A DNA stretch of 64,000 nt, taken from assembly GCF_000812865.1 (NCBI RefSeq), contig NZ_JSYL01000011.1:1-64000 (forward strand), written 5' to 3'. Below the pieces are notes generated by a model, which worked only from the letters and a program-made list of their open reading frames with translations, made no database searches and had not been told where the DNA came from. Positions 43,160 to 52,520 of this stretch are shown here, piece after piece. The position numbers and the translations under genes are program-made. This stretch comes from Kaistella jeonii (GTDB taxonomy: Bacteria > Bacteroidota > Bacteroidia > Flavobacteriales > Weeksellaceae). Positions within the stretch are counted from its first letter, which is position 1; each line of letters starts with the position of its first letter.

Positions 43160-44482
43160 ATGAAAGACAAGAATATTGTAATTATAGGAGGTGGCTTATC
43201 TGGGATTAATCTGGCGAAAAAAATGGGCGGTAAAAAAGGAGTTCAAGTGACTCTAGTAGACAGAAACAACTACAACTTTTTTCCTCCTCTACTTTATCAA
43301 GTCGCAACTGGAATGCTGGATATTGCAAGTATTTCGATTCCGTTTCGTACCCTTTTGAGAGGAAGTAAAAACTTACATTTTCGCCTAGGAGAGTTGGAAG
43401 AAATAATGCCTGAGTTAAATAAGGTAAAACTTTCGACGGGAGAATTATCCTATGATTTTCTAGTTATAGCAACTGGCACCAAATCTAATTATTTTGGAAT
43501 GGAAAATATTGAAAAAAATTCCCTTCCGATGAAAAATATCAATGATGCCGTGAAACTTCGAAACTATTTGATTTCTCAGGCGGAAAAATACACCTATTCT
43601 ACCGATGAAGATGAAAAAAGAAAGATTCGAAATATAGTAATTTCCGGCGCTGGACCTTCAGGTGTTGAGTTGGCTGGAATGATTGCTGAGATGCGAACTC
43701 GCGTAATTTCAAAAATCTATCCTGAAATTAAAGGGAACCTATTAAATCTTTATCTGGTGGATGGCGCTCCAACCGTATTACCGCCCATGAGCGAAAAATC
43801 GCAGAAGTACACCAAGGAAAGTTTAGAAAAAATGGGTGTCACCGTAAAACTAAACAAACTTGTCTCAGATTTTAAAGATGATAAAGTTTATTTTAAAGAC
43901 GGTGAAATTATCGAGACTAAAACCCTTATCTGGACTGCTGGAGTAACTGCTGAAAAAATTAAAGGTCTGTCTGATGATCTATATGGAAGAGCGAGTCGTC
44001 TTATCGTTGATCATTATAATAAAGTAGAAAATACGGATAATATTTTTGCCATTGGTGATGCTAGTATTGACACAACAGATCCAGCGTTTCCCAATGGTCA
44101 CCCACAATTAGGGAGTACTGCCGAACAGCAGGGTTTCGCTTTGGCAAAGAATCTTGTAGCATTTGCAAATAACTCGCCAGAAGATCTGAAACCATTTAGC
44201 TATAATGACAAAGGAACGATGGCAATTATCGGAAAAAGCAAAGCTGTCGCTGATCTTACTTTTCCCAAAATTACGCTCACAGGATGGTTCGCTTGGTTCT
44301 CCTGGCTATTTATACACCTATTTCTACTAATCAACTATCGAAACAGACTTAGAACTATAATCAACTGGACAGGTGCATATTTTGGCGCAGGGCAATCTCA
44401 AGGATTAATGGTTGGGGAAACTGCCCAATTCACCTCTGATGCTTGTACACCGAAAGATGATTTTACTGCTAAAAATAGGTAA
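43160..44482 (+). CDS. ndh: Type II NADH dehydrogenase (NAD(P)/FAD-dependent)
   Basis: 440 residues. Two nucleotide-binding motifs, 'NIVIIGGGLSGINLAKKM' at the N-terminus (FAD) and 'NIVISGAGPSGVELAGM' at ~residue 155 (NADH). 'NYNFFPPLLYQVATGML' and 'LIWTAGVTAEKIKG', then 'IFAIGDAS' are NDH-2 hallmarks. A C-terminal amphipathic/membrane segment ('WFAWFSWLFIHLFLLINYRNRL') anchors it to the inner membrane. It transfers electrons from NADH to quinone without proton pumping. A perfect terminator follows. Confidence 0.92.
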   Translation: MKDKNIVIIGGGLSGINLAKKMGGKKGVQVTLVDRNNYNFFPPLLYQVATGMLDIASISIPFRTLLRGSKNLHFRLGELEEIMPELNKVKLSTGELSYDFLVIATGTKSNYFGMENIEKNSLPMKNINDAVKLRNYLISQAEKYTYSTDEDEKRKIRNIVISGAGPSGVELAGMIAEMRTRVISKIYPEIKGNLLNLYLVDGAPTVLPPMSEKSQKYTKESLEKMGVTVKLNKLVSDFKDDKVYFKDGEIIETKTLIWTAGVTAEKIKGLSDDLYGRASRLIVDHYNKVENTDNIFAIGDASIDTTDPAFPNGHPQLGSTAEQQGFALAKNLVAFANNSPEDLKPFSYNDKGTMAIIGKSKAVADLTFPKITLTGWFAWFSWLFIHLFLLINYRNRLRTIINWTGAYFGAGQSQGLMVGETAQFTSDACTPKDDFTAKNR

Positions 44483-44509
44483 CTTTATCTACCATAAAAT
44501 ATTTCAACT

Positions 44510-44545
44510 AAAGAATAGCTAATTAAAAGATTAGCTATTCTTTTT
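44510..44545 (+). terminator. Terminator of ndh
   Basis: Perfect 14-bp arms AAAGAATAGCTAAT / ATTAGCTATTCTTT with a 6-nt loop and a T-run, 28 bp past the stop. Confidence 0.8.
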
Positions 44546-44636
44546 AATTAGAAAAGACCTACTGACATAATGCATCTGCGATAATTTTATTTAAAAGTTG
44601 ATTTCGACTAAATTTGAGTGAATAAAAACACCAAAT

Positions 44637-46313
44637 ATGAGTTTCCCAACCGATCTGGAAATTGCAGAATCCGCTACCATTTTGTCCATCAAAAAAATTG
44701 CCGAAAAATTAGAAATTCAGGATGATGATCTGGAATATTACGGGAAGTATAAAGCTAAAATTCCACTGAAATATATCAATGAAAAGAAGATAAAAAAAGC
44801 AAAACTGATTTTAGTTACTGCCATTAATCCAACTCCTGCAGGTGAAGGGAAGACTACCGTCTCTGTGGGTTTGAATGATGGCTTGAATAAAATCGGAAAG
44901 AAATCAATTGCAGTTTTAAGGGAACCTTCTCTCGGTCCGGTTTTCGGTGTGAAAGGTGGCGCTGCAGGTGGCGGTTACGCACAACTGATTCCGATGGTCG
45001 ATATTAATTTACATTTTACAGGAGATTTTTCCGCCATTGAAAAATCCAATAATTTACTTTCAGCATTGATTGACAATAATTTGCAGAACAGGAAATTTTC
45101 TTTAAACATCGATCCACGAACGATTACTTGGAAAAGAGTGATGGATATGAATGATCGTTCTCTTCGACACATTGTAATTGGTTTAGGTGGTACCAAGAAC
45201 GGAATTACGCGGGAAGAAGGTTTCAATATTACACCTGCAAGTGAAGTGATGGCGATTTTGTGTTTAAGTAAAGATTTTGAAGATTTAAAAATCCGCTTGG
45301 GAAATATTTTTGTGGGATATACCTTCGATAAAAAACCCATTTTTGCGAGAGATCTAAAAGCAGAAAATGCGATGGCTATTTTATTGAAAGACGCGATCAA
45401 ACCGAATTTAGTTCAGACTTTAGAAGGAAATCCTGCCATTCTTCATGGCGGACCTTTTGCGAATATTGCACAGGGAACGAACAGTATTATTGCAACAAAA
45501 ATGGGACTTTCTCTGGCTGATTATGTAGTAACAGAAGCGGGATTCGGCGCAGATCTAGGCGCGGAAAAATTCCTGCATATCAAATGTTATTACGGAAAAA
45601 TAAAACCTGATGCTTATGTAATTGTGGCCACGATTCGTGCATTGAGATATCAAGGTGGCGCTAAAAAAGGAGAATACGAAAGTCCGAATTTACCTTTCTT
45701 GAAAAATGGTTTTGGAAATCTAACCAAACATATTGAAAACGGATTTAAGTTAGGTTTTAAACCAATCGTTGCGATCAATCATTTTGCTGCAGATTCTCAA
45801 GAAGAAATAGATTATATCATTTCTGAATGCGAAAAATTGGGCGTGAAAGCAATTCTTGCAGATGAATTTACAAAAGGTGGTGCCGGAATGACCGACCTTG
45901 CAGAAGAAGTGGTTCGCTCTGCAAAGTCGGGAGAAAATAATTTTAAACCATTGTATAAGGTGGAGGATTCTGTGGAGCACAAAATTGACACTATCGCGAA
46001 AGAAGTTTATGGCGCCGAAAGCGTAGTTTATTCACAGAAAGCAAAAAATCAACTGAAGACGATTTACGATTTAGGTTTTGATAATCTGCCCATTTGTATG
46101 GCGAAAACCCAGAAATCATTAAGTGACGATGAAACAAAAATCGGACGACCAAGCAATTTTAACATTACGGTTCGGGAGTTTGAATTTGCCACAGGAGCCG
46201 GATTTATTATTCCGATTTTGGGAGATATGATGAGAATGCCGGGATTGCCGAATGTTCCTGCAGCAGAAGGCATGTTTATCGATAAGGATGGAAAAATTAC
46301 GGGATTGAGTTAA
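44637..46313 (+). CDS. fhs: Formate-tetrahydrofolate ligase
   Basis: 558 residues, full length. The P-loop-like ATP site 'TPAGEGKTTVSVGLNDGL' (~residue 63), 'REPSLGPVFGVKGGAAGGG' (~96) and 'EAGFGADLGAEKF' (~300) are diagnostic. It joins formate to THF with ATP, supplying 10-formyl-THF. A truncated, frameshifted copy of its 5' end remains at 42528. No fdh gene is adjacent, although a formate-dehydrogenase-like oxidoreductase lies at 22.7-25.0 kb. Confidence 0.95.
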   Translation: MSFPTDLEIAESATILSIKKIAEKLEIQDDDLEYYGKYKAKIPLKYINEKKIKKAKLILVTAINPTPAGEGKTTVSVGLNDGLNKIGKKSIAVLREPSLGPVFGVKGGAAGGGYAQLIPMVDINLHFTGDFSAIEKSNNLLSALIDNNLQNRKFSLNIDPRTITWKRVMDMNDRSLRHIVIGLGGTKNGITREEGFNITPASEVMAILCLSKDFEDLKIRLGNIFVGYTFDKKPIFARDLKAENAMAILLKDAIKPNLVQTLEGNPAILHGGPFANIAQGTNSIIATKMGLSLADYVVTEAGFGADLGAEKFLHIKCYYGKIKPDAYVIVATIRALRYQGGAKKGEYESPNLPFLKNGFGNLTKHIENGFKLGFKPIVAINHFAADSQEEIDYIISECEKLGVKAILADEFTKGGAGMTDLAEEVVRSAKSGENNFKPLYKVEDSVEHKIDTIAKEVYGAESVVYSQKAKNQLKTIYDLGFDNLPICMAKTQKSLSDDETKIGRPSNFNITVREFEFATGAGFIIPILGDMMRMPGLPNVPAAEGMFIDKDGKITGLS

Positions 46314-46552
46314 GAAAGAAATCTGTTTAATTTGATTCAGAGTAATTTTAAACACATTAGTCACATTAGTTTTAGTAGATGTTTCTTTTTAAAAGTGCAC
46401 AGAAGTTGGGAAAATTACAGATTTTCAATTTTTTTTAAATTGTTTTCGAGGTAAAGAAAGACTTTTAATTAAACTGCGCAGTTTTATTAAAACTTAAATT
46501 GTGATAAGTAATAGAAAATTATTTATGATTCTAAAAACTAAAATTCTTGTTT

Positions 46553-46660
46553 GCGGAAATTGCGCCCCGGATTGCAACGGAAATCCCACAGCAAGCGTTG
46601 GGAAAGGCATGGCGCGAGGAATTGCAGTGGAAAGCCGGAAATGTGCGCCTGAAAAAAAAA
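46553..46660 (+). repeat. Dispersed ~120 bp intergenic repeat
   Basis: Has 'GCCCCGGATTGCAACGGAAATCC', in two pieces, followed by 'ATTGCAGTGGAAAGCCGGAAA' style block. G+C is higher than its flanks. It fills the fhs to tRNA-Ala gap; an open frame of 85 codons running into the tRNA is judged spurious. Confidence 0.6.
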
Positions 46661-46695
46661 TAAAAAAACCACAAATTCCGAAAAATAAGTGGTTG

Positions 46696-46769
46696 TGGAG
46701 GATATCGGGATCGAACCGACCACCTCTTGACTGCCAGTCAAACGCTCTAGCCAGATGAGCTAATCCCCC
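46696..46769 (-). tRNA. tRNA-Ala (anticodon GGC)
   Basis: 74 nt on the reverse strand. Acceptor stem GGGGGAT / ATCCTCC with the G3-U70 pair that marks alanine tRNAs, D-stem GCTC/GAGC, anticodon loop CTGGCAG (anticodon GGC), T-stem GTCGG/CCGAT with loop TTCGATC, discriminator A. The CCA end is not encoded. Confidence 0.95.
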
Positions 46770-46858
46770 GTTTTTTCTAAAATTTTGGATTTTTAAGTCT
46801 GAATTTTAGATTTGCAATGATACAAATTTTTGTGATTTAAAAGCAAAATTCTGGAGGC

Positions 46859-47650
46859 TTATTTTTTTTCTGCGACGAGAGAAAAGACAAGTGGTATTTT
46901 ATCTCCAAATTTTGAGATTTGAAATTTGCCTTTTTCGGTTTCTTCAATATGTTGGAAGCAAGGATACGGCGACCAGTTGTATTCCTGAAAAGATTGCAGT
47001 TGCAGGTTTTTATTGAGTAAACTGGTCAAAACTTCGGAGGTCGGATGGTTCCAGTTGACTTCTTGATCTGCCAGATCTGCAGTTCGGTCTGCGTAAGTTC
47101 CTTCGTTGGTTTCGACAATTACGCCTTCATTAAAGTAACTGTATTTCACGAAAGTGAAGTCATTATCGAACATCCAAACGATGGGATGAAATTCTACGAA
47201 GATTAATTTTCCGCCGGGTTCTAAAAAATTAGACACAACTTTTGCCCACTTTTCTAAATCTGGAAGCCAACCAATTGTTCCGTAAGTCGTGTAAACGACA
47301 TCGAATTTTTGATCTAAAATATTGGGTAATTCATAAACATCTGAAATGATGAACTGGGTATCTGTTCCACATTTTTGAGCTAAATCTTTTGCGGCTTCGA
47401 TGGCTTTGTCGGATAAATCGACGCCGGTAACTTTAGCACCCATTCGGGAAAGGGAAATAGAATCCTGACCAAAATGACATTGTAAATGGAGAATTTCTTT
47501 GTTTTTGATATCTCCTAAAAGTTCAAGTTCTATTGAATTTAAAGAAGTTCGTCCGTTTACAAATTCATCAACAAAATAGAAATCTGATTTTAAATGCGAA
47601 TCGACTTTTGCATTCCATAATTTCCGGTTGATGTCGAGATAGTTTTCCAT
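46859..47650 (-). CDS. Class I SAM-dependent methyltransferase
   Basis: 263 residues. SAM-binding motif I lies at ~70-100 ('EILHLQCHFGQDSISLSRMGAKVTGVDLSDKAIEAA') and motif II/III as 'DVVYTTYGTIGWLPDLEKW' and 'LEPGGKLIFVEFHP'. The substrate cannot be told; related enzymes methylate small molecules. Its ATG overlaps the stop of the upstream EamA gene by one base, so the two are co-translated. Confidence 0.85.
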   Translation of the reverse strand: MENYLDINRKLWNAKVDSHLKSDFYFVDEFVNGRTSLNSIELELLGDIKNKEILHLQCHFGQDSISLSRMGAKVTGVDLSDKAIEAAKDLAQKCGTDTQFIISDVYELPNILDQKFDVVYTTYGTIGWLPDLEKWAKVVSNFLEPGGKLIFVEFHPIVWMFDNDFTFVKYSYFNEGVIVETNEGTYADRTADLADQEVNWNHPTSEVLTSLLNKNLQLQSFQEYNWSPYPCFQHIEETEKGKFQISKFGDKIPLVFSLVAEKK

Positions 47651-48066
47651 TATTTCCAGATCAGAAATAACGTTCCGGCGATAATTAAACTTCCGCCAAC
47701 TGCGGTTTTCCAGGTTAATGTTTCCCCTAAAAATAGCACTGCAAAAATAATGGTTAAAGCTAAACTAAGTTTATCGATTCCGGCGACTTTGGAAACTTCA
47801 CCCATTTGCAAAGCTTTAAAATAAAAAATCCAGGAGAAGCCTGTTGCTAAACCTGAAATTCCGAGGAAGATCCAGTTTTTCTGGGACAGTTCGCCAATTC
47901 CTTTGTATTCCTGACGAAAGAAAACGATGAGCCATATCATGACCAAAACGACAACCGTTCGAATGGCGGTTGCTAAATTTGAGTTGACGTTTTCAACTCC
48001 GATCTTAGCGAATATTGCGGTTGCTGCTGCAAATAAAGCAGAAAGTAAAGCGTAGATCCACCACAT
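47650..48066 (-). CDS. Half-size EamA/DMT-family transporter
   Basis: 138 residues with about five membrane helices and one EamA unit ('ALFAAATAIFAKIGVENVNSNLATAIRTVVVL', 'GLATGFSWIFYFKALQMGEVSKVAGIDKLSLALTIIFAVLFLGE'). Single-unit members such as this act as dimers and export small metabolites. It overlaps the methyltransferase downstream (TAATG), suggesting that the pair act on the same compound. Confidence 0.85.
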   Translation of the reverse strand: MWWIYALLSALFAAATAIFAKIGVENVNSNLATAIRTVVVLVMIWLIVFFRQEYKGIGELSQKNWIFLGISGLATGFSWIFYFKALQMGEVSKVAGIDKLSLALTIIFAVLFLGETLTWKTAVGGSLIIAGTLFLIWK

Positions 48067-48089
48067 TTTTTTGAGTTATTAATTGTTCA

Positions 48090-48122
48090 AACCTTGTCAA
48101 TGTTTAAAACCTTGACACGGTT
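48090..48122. repeat. Palindromic repeat, AACCTTGTCA family (copy 3)
   Basis: AACCTTGTCAATGTTT / AAACCTTGACACGGTT with one A between; two mismatches. It occupies nearly the whole gap between hisS and the EamA gene. Confidence 0.75.
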
Positions 48123-48129
48123 AATTGTT

Positions 48130-49479
48130 TTAAGCAAGAAATTCTTCTGTCCCTTGAGTGATTTGTTCACCCGTTTTCAAATTCTTAACCGTAATTTTTC
48201 CTTCAGAAATTTCCTGCTCACCGTAAAAAACGAGATTTGGAATTCCTTTCTTTTCGGCGTACGTAAATTGCTTTTTCAGTTTCGCATCTTCCGGATAGAG
48301 TTCTGCAGAAATACCTTTGGCACGTAGTTGCGCAATGACTTTCATTGCGGCGAAAGATTCTTTTTCTCCGTAATTGGCAAATAGATAACTCACGGTTTTA
48401 ACGGAATCTTGTGGAAATAATTGCAGTTCTTCCATCACCAAATAAATTCGGTCGAGACCAAAAGAAATTCCAATTCCGGGAATATTTTTCACGCCGAAAA
48501 CTTCCGTTAGATTATCATAACGACCGCCGCCGCCGATGGAACCCATCGCAACATTATTGGCTTTGACTTCGAAAATTGCACCCGTGTAATAATCGAGTCC
48601 TCTCGCTAAAGTGATATCAAATTTTAAACTTTCTTCAGAAACACCTAATTCCAGACAGGTTTTCAAAACAAATTCCAATTCTTCAACTCCGCTTGTTCCG
48701 ATTTCGTTGCTTTGGAATTTTTCTTTTAATTGCAAAACGTTTTCAAGAGCATTATTGCTTTGAGAGAATAGAAAATCTAATTTTTCTATCGATTCCTGCG
48801 CGATATTTTTTGCTAATAATTCTTTAACAACACCTTCTTTTCCAACCTTGTGGAGTTTGTCAAGTGCGACTGTAAAATCGATCAACTGGTCAGAAATCCC
48901 CGCCAATTCCGCTAAACCCGAAAGGATTTTTCGATTGTTTAAATGGATAGTTACCGGAATTTTTAATTCTGAAAAAGACTTTAAATATAATTGAACCAAC
49001 TCTACTTCCTGCCATAAACTTTTACTTCCGACAACATCTGCATCACACTGATAAAATTCACGGAAACGACCTTTCTGTGGTCGATCAGCGCGCCAAACCG
49101 GTTGAATCTGATAGCGTTTAAAAGGAAAAGTCATTTGTCCGTGATTCATGGCAACGTATCTTGCGAACGGAACGGTGAGATCGTAACGCAATGCTTTTTC
49201 TGAGATTTGAGAAATCAGTTTTTGCGAATTTTTAGTCGACCAATCTTCATCTTTTGTTTTCGAAGCGTAATCTCCGGAATTCAAAATCTTAAAAATCAGG
49301 CGATCTCCTTCTTCACCGTATTTTCCGGTTAAAGTAGAAAGGTTTTCAAAACTTGGTGTTTCTAAAGGCTGAAAACCAAAAAGTTCAAAATTAGTCTGTA
49401 AAATATTGGTGATGAATTTTCTTCTGTAAACTTCTTCGGCAGAAAAATCTCTTGTTCCTTTTGCTAAACTGGGCTTCAT
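48130..49479 (-). CDS. hisS: Histidine-tRNA ligase
   Basis: 449 residues. Class II motifs: '[15 protein letters not shown]' and '[34 protein letters not shown]' (motif 2), then '[15 protein letters not shown]' (histidine A) and '[11 protein letters not shown]' (motif 3). A C-terminal anticodon-binding domain ('[25 protein letters not shown]') completes it. Slightly longer than the Escherichia coli enzyme, as usual in Bacteroidota. Confidence 0.95.
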   Translation of the reverse strand: MKPSLAKGTRDFSAEEVYRRKFITNILQTNFELFGFQPLETPSFENLSTLTGKYGEEGDRLIFKILNSGDYASKTKDEDWSTKNSQKLISQISEKALRYDLTVPFARYVAMNHGQMTFPFKRYQIQPVWRADRPQKGRFREFYQCDADVVGSKSLWQEVELVQLYLKSFSELKIPVTIHLNNRKILSGLAELAGISDQLIDFTVALDKLHKVGKEGVVKELLAKNIAQESIEKLDFLFSQSNNALENVLQLKEKFQSNEIGTSGVEELEFVLKTCLELGVSEESLKFDITLARGLDYYTGAIFEVKANNVAMGSIGGGGRYDNLTEVFGVKNIPGIGISFGLDRIYLVMEELQLFPQDSVKTVSYLFANYGEKESFAAMKVIAQLRAKGISAELYPEDAKLKKQFTYAEKKGIPNLVFYGEQEISEGKITVKNLKTGEQITQGTEEFLA

Positions 49480-49563
49480 AGTGATGAGTAATGAATGATT
49501 GATTATGAGTGATGAGTAATTGGCAATGAGTAATTATCAATGCAATTACTTCGCGTTCGACTG

Positions 49564-49571
49564 CAAAAATA
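49564..49571 (-). promoter_or_regulatory. -7 promoter box of hisS
   Basis: TATTTTTG on the reverse strand about 85 bp upstream of the hisS ATG. The intervening leader holds short TGAGTAAT-like direct repeats. Confidence 0.4.
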
Positions 49572-49688
49572 CGGAATTGAAAAGGATTTTTTCAGGTATT
49601 TAAACGGAGCTTTTTTAGTAATTACATTTTTAAATTTGGAAAAAATTTGTTTTCAGAACTCATTTTTAGTGTTAATTTTTAAAAGCGA

Positions 49689-50642
49689 TTATTCAATAAT
49701 TTTCATTTTCTCTGATAATCTTTCAGCTAAATTTTCGATATCTTCTTTTCTTGCTATTTGATTGATCCAATTTTTGGGAATATTATCAAAGCCATAAAGT
49801 AATCCTGCAAGTCCACCGGTGACCGCTGCAGTTGTATCGGTATCTTCGCCTAAATTGACGGCTTTCAAAGTTGCGTCTTTGTAATTGTCGGTTGTCAATA
49901 AACACCAAATACTGGCTTCGAGGGTGTGAATTACATATCCGCTGCTCAAAATATTTTCTTCCGATAAATCAAAAATATCGGCTGTTAAAAGTCGGTTAAA
50001 AAAAGAAATTTCCCTTTGATTGATAGAAATAGATTTTAAAAACTCCGGGATTTCTGTTTGTAAATTTTTATAAATCTCGAATTTATCGACCCCGGAAATA
50101 AGTTGTCTTGCAAATTCCAGATAATAAAAACACGCAATGACCGAACGAATATGTCCGTGTGTGATTGAAGAAACTTGTTTTGTAATTTGATAGCGCTCAT
50201 CAACGGGTTTGTCAATAATGTAAAAAAGCAGGGGCAAAATTCTCATCAACGAACCATTACCATTTGAAGAAACTTCGAATCCTCCCGCTAAATCCGGTCT
50301 TTCGCCTTTTGCAAGGCGGTTAATTGCTTCTCTTGTTGCGATCCCAATATCAAAAACATGTCCTCGTGCTGTCCAGTAATTTTCATGAACCCATTTTACA
50401 AAATTTTCACCAATTACTTTTAAATCGAATTCTTGCGTTAACGCTTCAGCAAGACAAAAAGTAAGAGAACTGTCATCGGAAAAAGTTCCCGGCGGTAAAT
50501 TATAAGTGCCAAATCCGATCATATCCTTCACAGGATTTTCGCTGATTATTTCTCTACTTTTAAATTCAACCGGTACGCCAAGTGCATCTCCAATTGCAAC
50601 GCCAAACAAGGCAGATTTAATGTTTTCTTTCAGGTCTTTCAT
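49689..50642 (-). CDS. ADP-ribosylglycohydrolase family protein
   Basis: 317 residues. Signatures: 'FGVAIGDALGVPVEF' at the N-terminus, 'GTFSDDSSLTFCLAEAL' (~residue 53; metal-binding D-D-S/T) and 'NLGEDTDTTAAVTGGLAGLLYG' (~residue 265; second metal site). These dinuclear Mg enzymes remove ADP-ribose from proteins or nucleic acids. No ADP-ribosyltransferase gene is adjacent. Confidence 0.88.
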   Translation of the reverse strand: MKDLKENIKSALFGVAIGDALGVPVEFKSREIISENPVKDMIGFGTYNLPPGTFSDDSSLTFCLAEALTQEFDLKVIGENFVKWVHENYWTARGHVFDIGIATREAINRLAKGERPDLAGGFEVSSNGNGSLMRILPLLFYIIDKPVDERYQITKQVSSITHGHIRSVIACFYYLEFARQLISGVDKFEIYKNLQTEIPEFLKSISINQREISFFNRLLTADIFDLSEENILSSGYVIHTLEASIWCLLTTDNYKDATLKAVNLGEDTDTTAAVTGGLAGLLYGFDNIPKNWINQIARKEDIENLAERLSEKMKIIE

Positions 50643-50750
50643 AATTAGTCATTAAAATTTTATTTTAATTATGGGTATTTTTTTAGAATCTAAAACTATT
50701 TCGATTGTTCCTATTTACAAAGTAAAATAGAAAAATATTAATCAAAATTT

Positions 50751-51233
50751 CTAAAGATGTTTGATCATCCAAAGGTTGCAACCCGAATGTCCGGAATTTC
50801 CCAAGGGTTTTTCAAGATAAGTAAAACCTTGCTTTTCGTAAATGGAAACTGCGGTCGAAAATTTGGGTAAACTTTCTATGTAAATTGATTGATATCCGGA
50901 CTTTTTCGCAAACTCAATACTTTCTTCCATGAGCATTTTGCCCAAACCTTTTCCCCGAAAATCTTTACCGATATAAAACTTAACCAGTTCTGCACAATTT
51001 TCCGGTAAACCTTCGGTGGGGAAAATTCCGCAGCAACCACATAATTCGCCATCTGATTCTGCTACAAAGAGTGTTGAATTTTCCTTTTGAAACAGTTCAT
51101 ATAAATCATCTGTCGTTGGATCAACATAAACTGTTCCTTCCGTAGCAACATTAAAATCATGAAAACAACTGCGAATGATTGTAGCTAATAATTGATTATC
51201 TGATTTTTGAATTTTTCTTATTGTAATTTCCAT
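50751..51233 (-). CDS. GNAT family N-acetyltransferase
   Basis: 160 residues. The acetyl-CoA loop reads 'DFRGKGLGKMLMEESIEFAK' (~residues 92-110), with 'CGCCGIFPTE' beta strands before it and 'YEKQGFTYLEKPLG' after. Substrate unknown; such small standalone GNATs often modify amino acids or peptides. It has no operon partner. Confidence 0.85.
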   Translation of the reverse strand: MEITIRKIQKSDNQLLATIIRSCFHDFNVATEGTVYVDPTTDDLYELFQKENSTLFVAESDGELCGCCGIFPTEGLPENCAELVKFYIGKDFRGKGLGKMLMEESIEFAKKSGYQSIYIESLPKFSTAVSIYEKQGFTYLEKPLGNSGHSGCNLWMIKHL

Positions 51234-51306
51234 TCTATAAATTTAAAAAAACTTAGTTAGTTAAAAAACAAAAAAAAAGTTTTCGACCTCATTAAATTTT
51301 TAAATG

Positions 51307-51337
51307 AAAAAGACCGAAGAAATTTCTCCGGTCTTTC
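51307..51337 (-). terminator. Terminator of the HRDC gene
   Basis: On the reverse strand, AGAAAGACCGGAGAAA - TTTCTTCGGTCTTTTT: a GC-anchored stem with T-run 25 bp past the stop. Confidence 0.78.
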
Positions 51338-51361
51338 TGAAAATATATAGAATTTGTGTTT

Positions 51362-51808
51362 TTAGACCGTTTCTAAAATCTCAATGATTTCTTCTCCATA
51401 ATTTTCGATCTTGTATTTTCCAAAACCTTTGATATCAAGAAGTTCTTCTTTTTTAATAGGTTTGTATTTCGCGATGGAAAGCAATTCTTTGTTGGTTGCG
51501 ATCAAATAAACCGGCAGGCTTTTCTCCTTCGCTTTTTCACTGCGCCAGAGTTTTAGGGAATCGAGGATTTTTATTTCATCAATATTCAGCTGCTCCTGTT
51601 CTGCACTGTACTTTTCAGATTTGGGTTCATTGAACTGCACTTTTAATTCTTCATAATACAGAATAACCGACCAGTAATTTTCATCATCTTTCACAAAAGC
51701 AGTTTCGTATTTTAAGATGTTATTTTCCTGAAGAAAGCGATCGAGTGTTTTTTGATCAGAATAAATAAACTCTTCGGAAAGGCGTATTTTAAAAATTTTA
51801 GTTTTCAT
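51362..51808 (-). CDS. HRDC domain-containing protein
   Basis: 148 residues. The C-terminal half (~80-145) is an HRDC domain: 'LDSLKLWRSEKAKEKSLPVYLIATNKELLSIAKYKP' and 'LLDIKGFGKYKIENYGEEII'. The N-terminal part is short and unmatched. HRDC domains bind nucleic acid in RecQ helicases and RNase D; here it stands alone, so an accessory role in DNA or RNA handling is likely. It lies between ssb and a GNAT gene. Confidence 0.83.
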   Translation of the reverse strand: MKTKIFKIRLSEEFIYSDQKTLDRFLQENNILKYETAFVKDDENYWSVILYYEELKVQFNEPKSEKYSAEQEQLNIDEIKILDSLKLWRSEKAKEKSLPVYLIATNKELLSIAKYKPIKKEELLDIKGFGKYKIENYGEEIIEILETV

Positions 51809-51837
51809 GGCTTTGTGTTTTTATAATTATTTGTTTA

Positions 51838-51892
51838 AAAAAAAAGAGAAGCAAGCCGAATTCAATAGGCTAAAATCCGGCTTATCTTCTCC
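51838..51892 (-). terminator. Terminator of ssb
   Basis: On the reverse strand, GAGAAG-AT-AAGCCG ... CGGCTT-G-CTTCTC ends in a run of eight T. A two-part stem directly after the ssb stop. Confidence 0.75.
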
Positions 51893-51900
51893 AACCATAA

Positions 51901-52230
51901 CTATTTTCCACTCAAAAGAACAAGTTCCTCGACACGGATTTCGGTTGTAAATCTTTTGATTCCTTCCTTATCTTCATAATTTTTATACACTACTTTTCCT
52001 TCTACGGCGATCTCTTTGCCTTTTTCAACATATTTTTCCATAATGTCGGCCAACTTTCCGTTAACAACCAGATTGTGCCATTGGGTTTCCTCTACTTTTT
52101 CTCCCAAAGCATTGGTGTAATGATCGGTTGTCGCCAAACTTACTTTAGCTAATTTTCCGTTTTCGAATTTCACGATTTCTACGTCTTTTCCTGTTCTACC
52201 GATTAGGGTAACTTTGTTTCTTAGTGACAT
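51901..52230 (-). CDS. ssb: Single-stranded DNA-binding protein
   Basis: 109 residues: an OB fold with 'NKVTLIGRTGKDVEIVKFENGKLAKVSLATT', 'WHNLVVNGKLADIMEKYVEKGKEIAVEGKV' and 'TTEIRVEELVLL'. It lacks the acidic C-terminal tail that recruits partner proteins in housekeeping SSBs. It is therefore probably a secondary, short SSB, not the main replication one. Strong terminator downstream. Confidence 0.88.
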   Translation of the reverse strand: MSLRNKVTLIGRTGKDVEIVKFENGKLAKVSLATTDHYTNALGEKVEETQWHNLVVNGKLADIMEKYVEKGKEIAVEGKVVYKNYEDKEGIKRFTTEIRVEELVLLSGK

Positions 52231-52400
52231 GGCTTTAAATTTTATAATTAAACATTAGAAACGAGTCTCACTGATTTTCCTCGAATCTCTGTTGCAAAGG
52301 TTCATCGGTTACCAAAATTTAGTCGGTAAAGAAGTGTTTATTATCGTTTGTAGTCGTTTGTATCGATTATAGATCTGAAAATCAATAATTTATTTTTTAC

Positions 52401-52520
52401 TTTTTAGGAGCACAAAGATTCCATTTTCTCCAAAATTTCGCACCCGCTTTACGTTTCAATCTTTTTCATCTCGTCTGAAGCCGGGACAAAAAAGGATTTC
52501 CACTGCAATCGGGGCTAAAA
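52401..52520 (-). repeat. Dispersed ~120 bp intergenic repeat (most complete copy)
   Basis: Reverse-strand order: 'TTTTAGCCCCGATTGCAGTG', 'GAAATCCTTTTTTGTCCCGG', 'GACGAGATGAAAAAGATTG', 'AAACGTAAAGCGGGTGCG', and a terminal 'AATCTTTGTGCTCCTAAAAA' block. It is in the ssb upstream gap 52231-52721, which holds no gene. Confidence 0.75.

Noticed and set aside
46501-46758. 85-codon forward frame before tRNA-Ala
   Set aside because: It runs through a dispersed repeat into the tRNA gene on the opposite strand and ends there; it has no plausible product.
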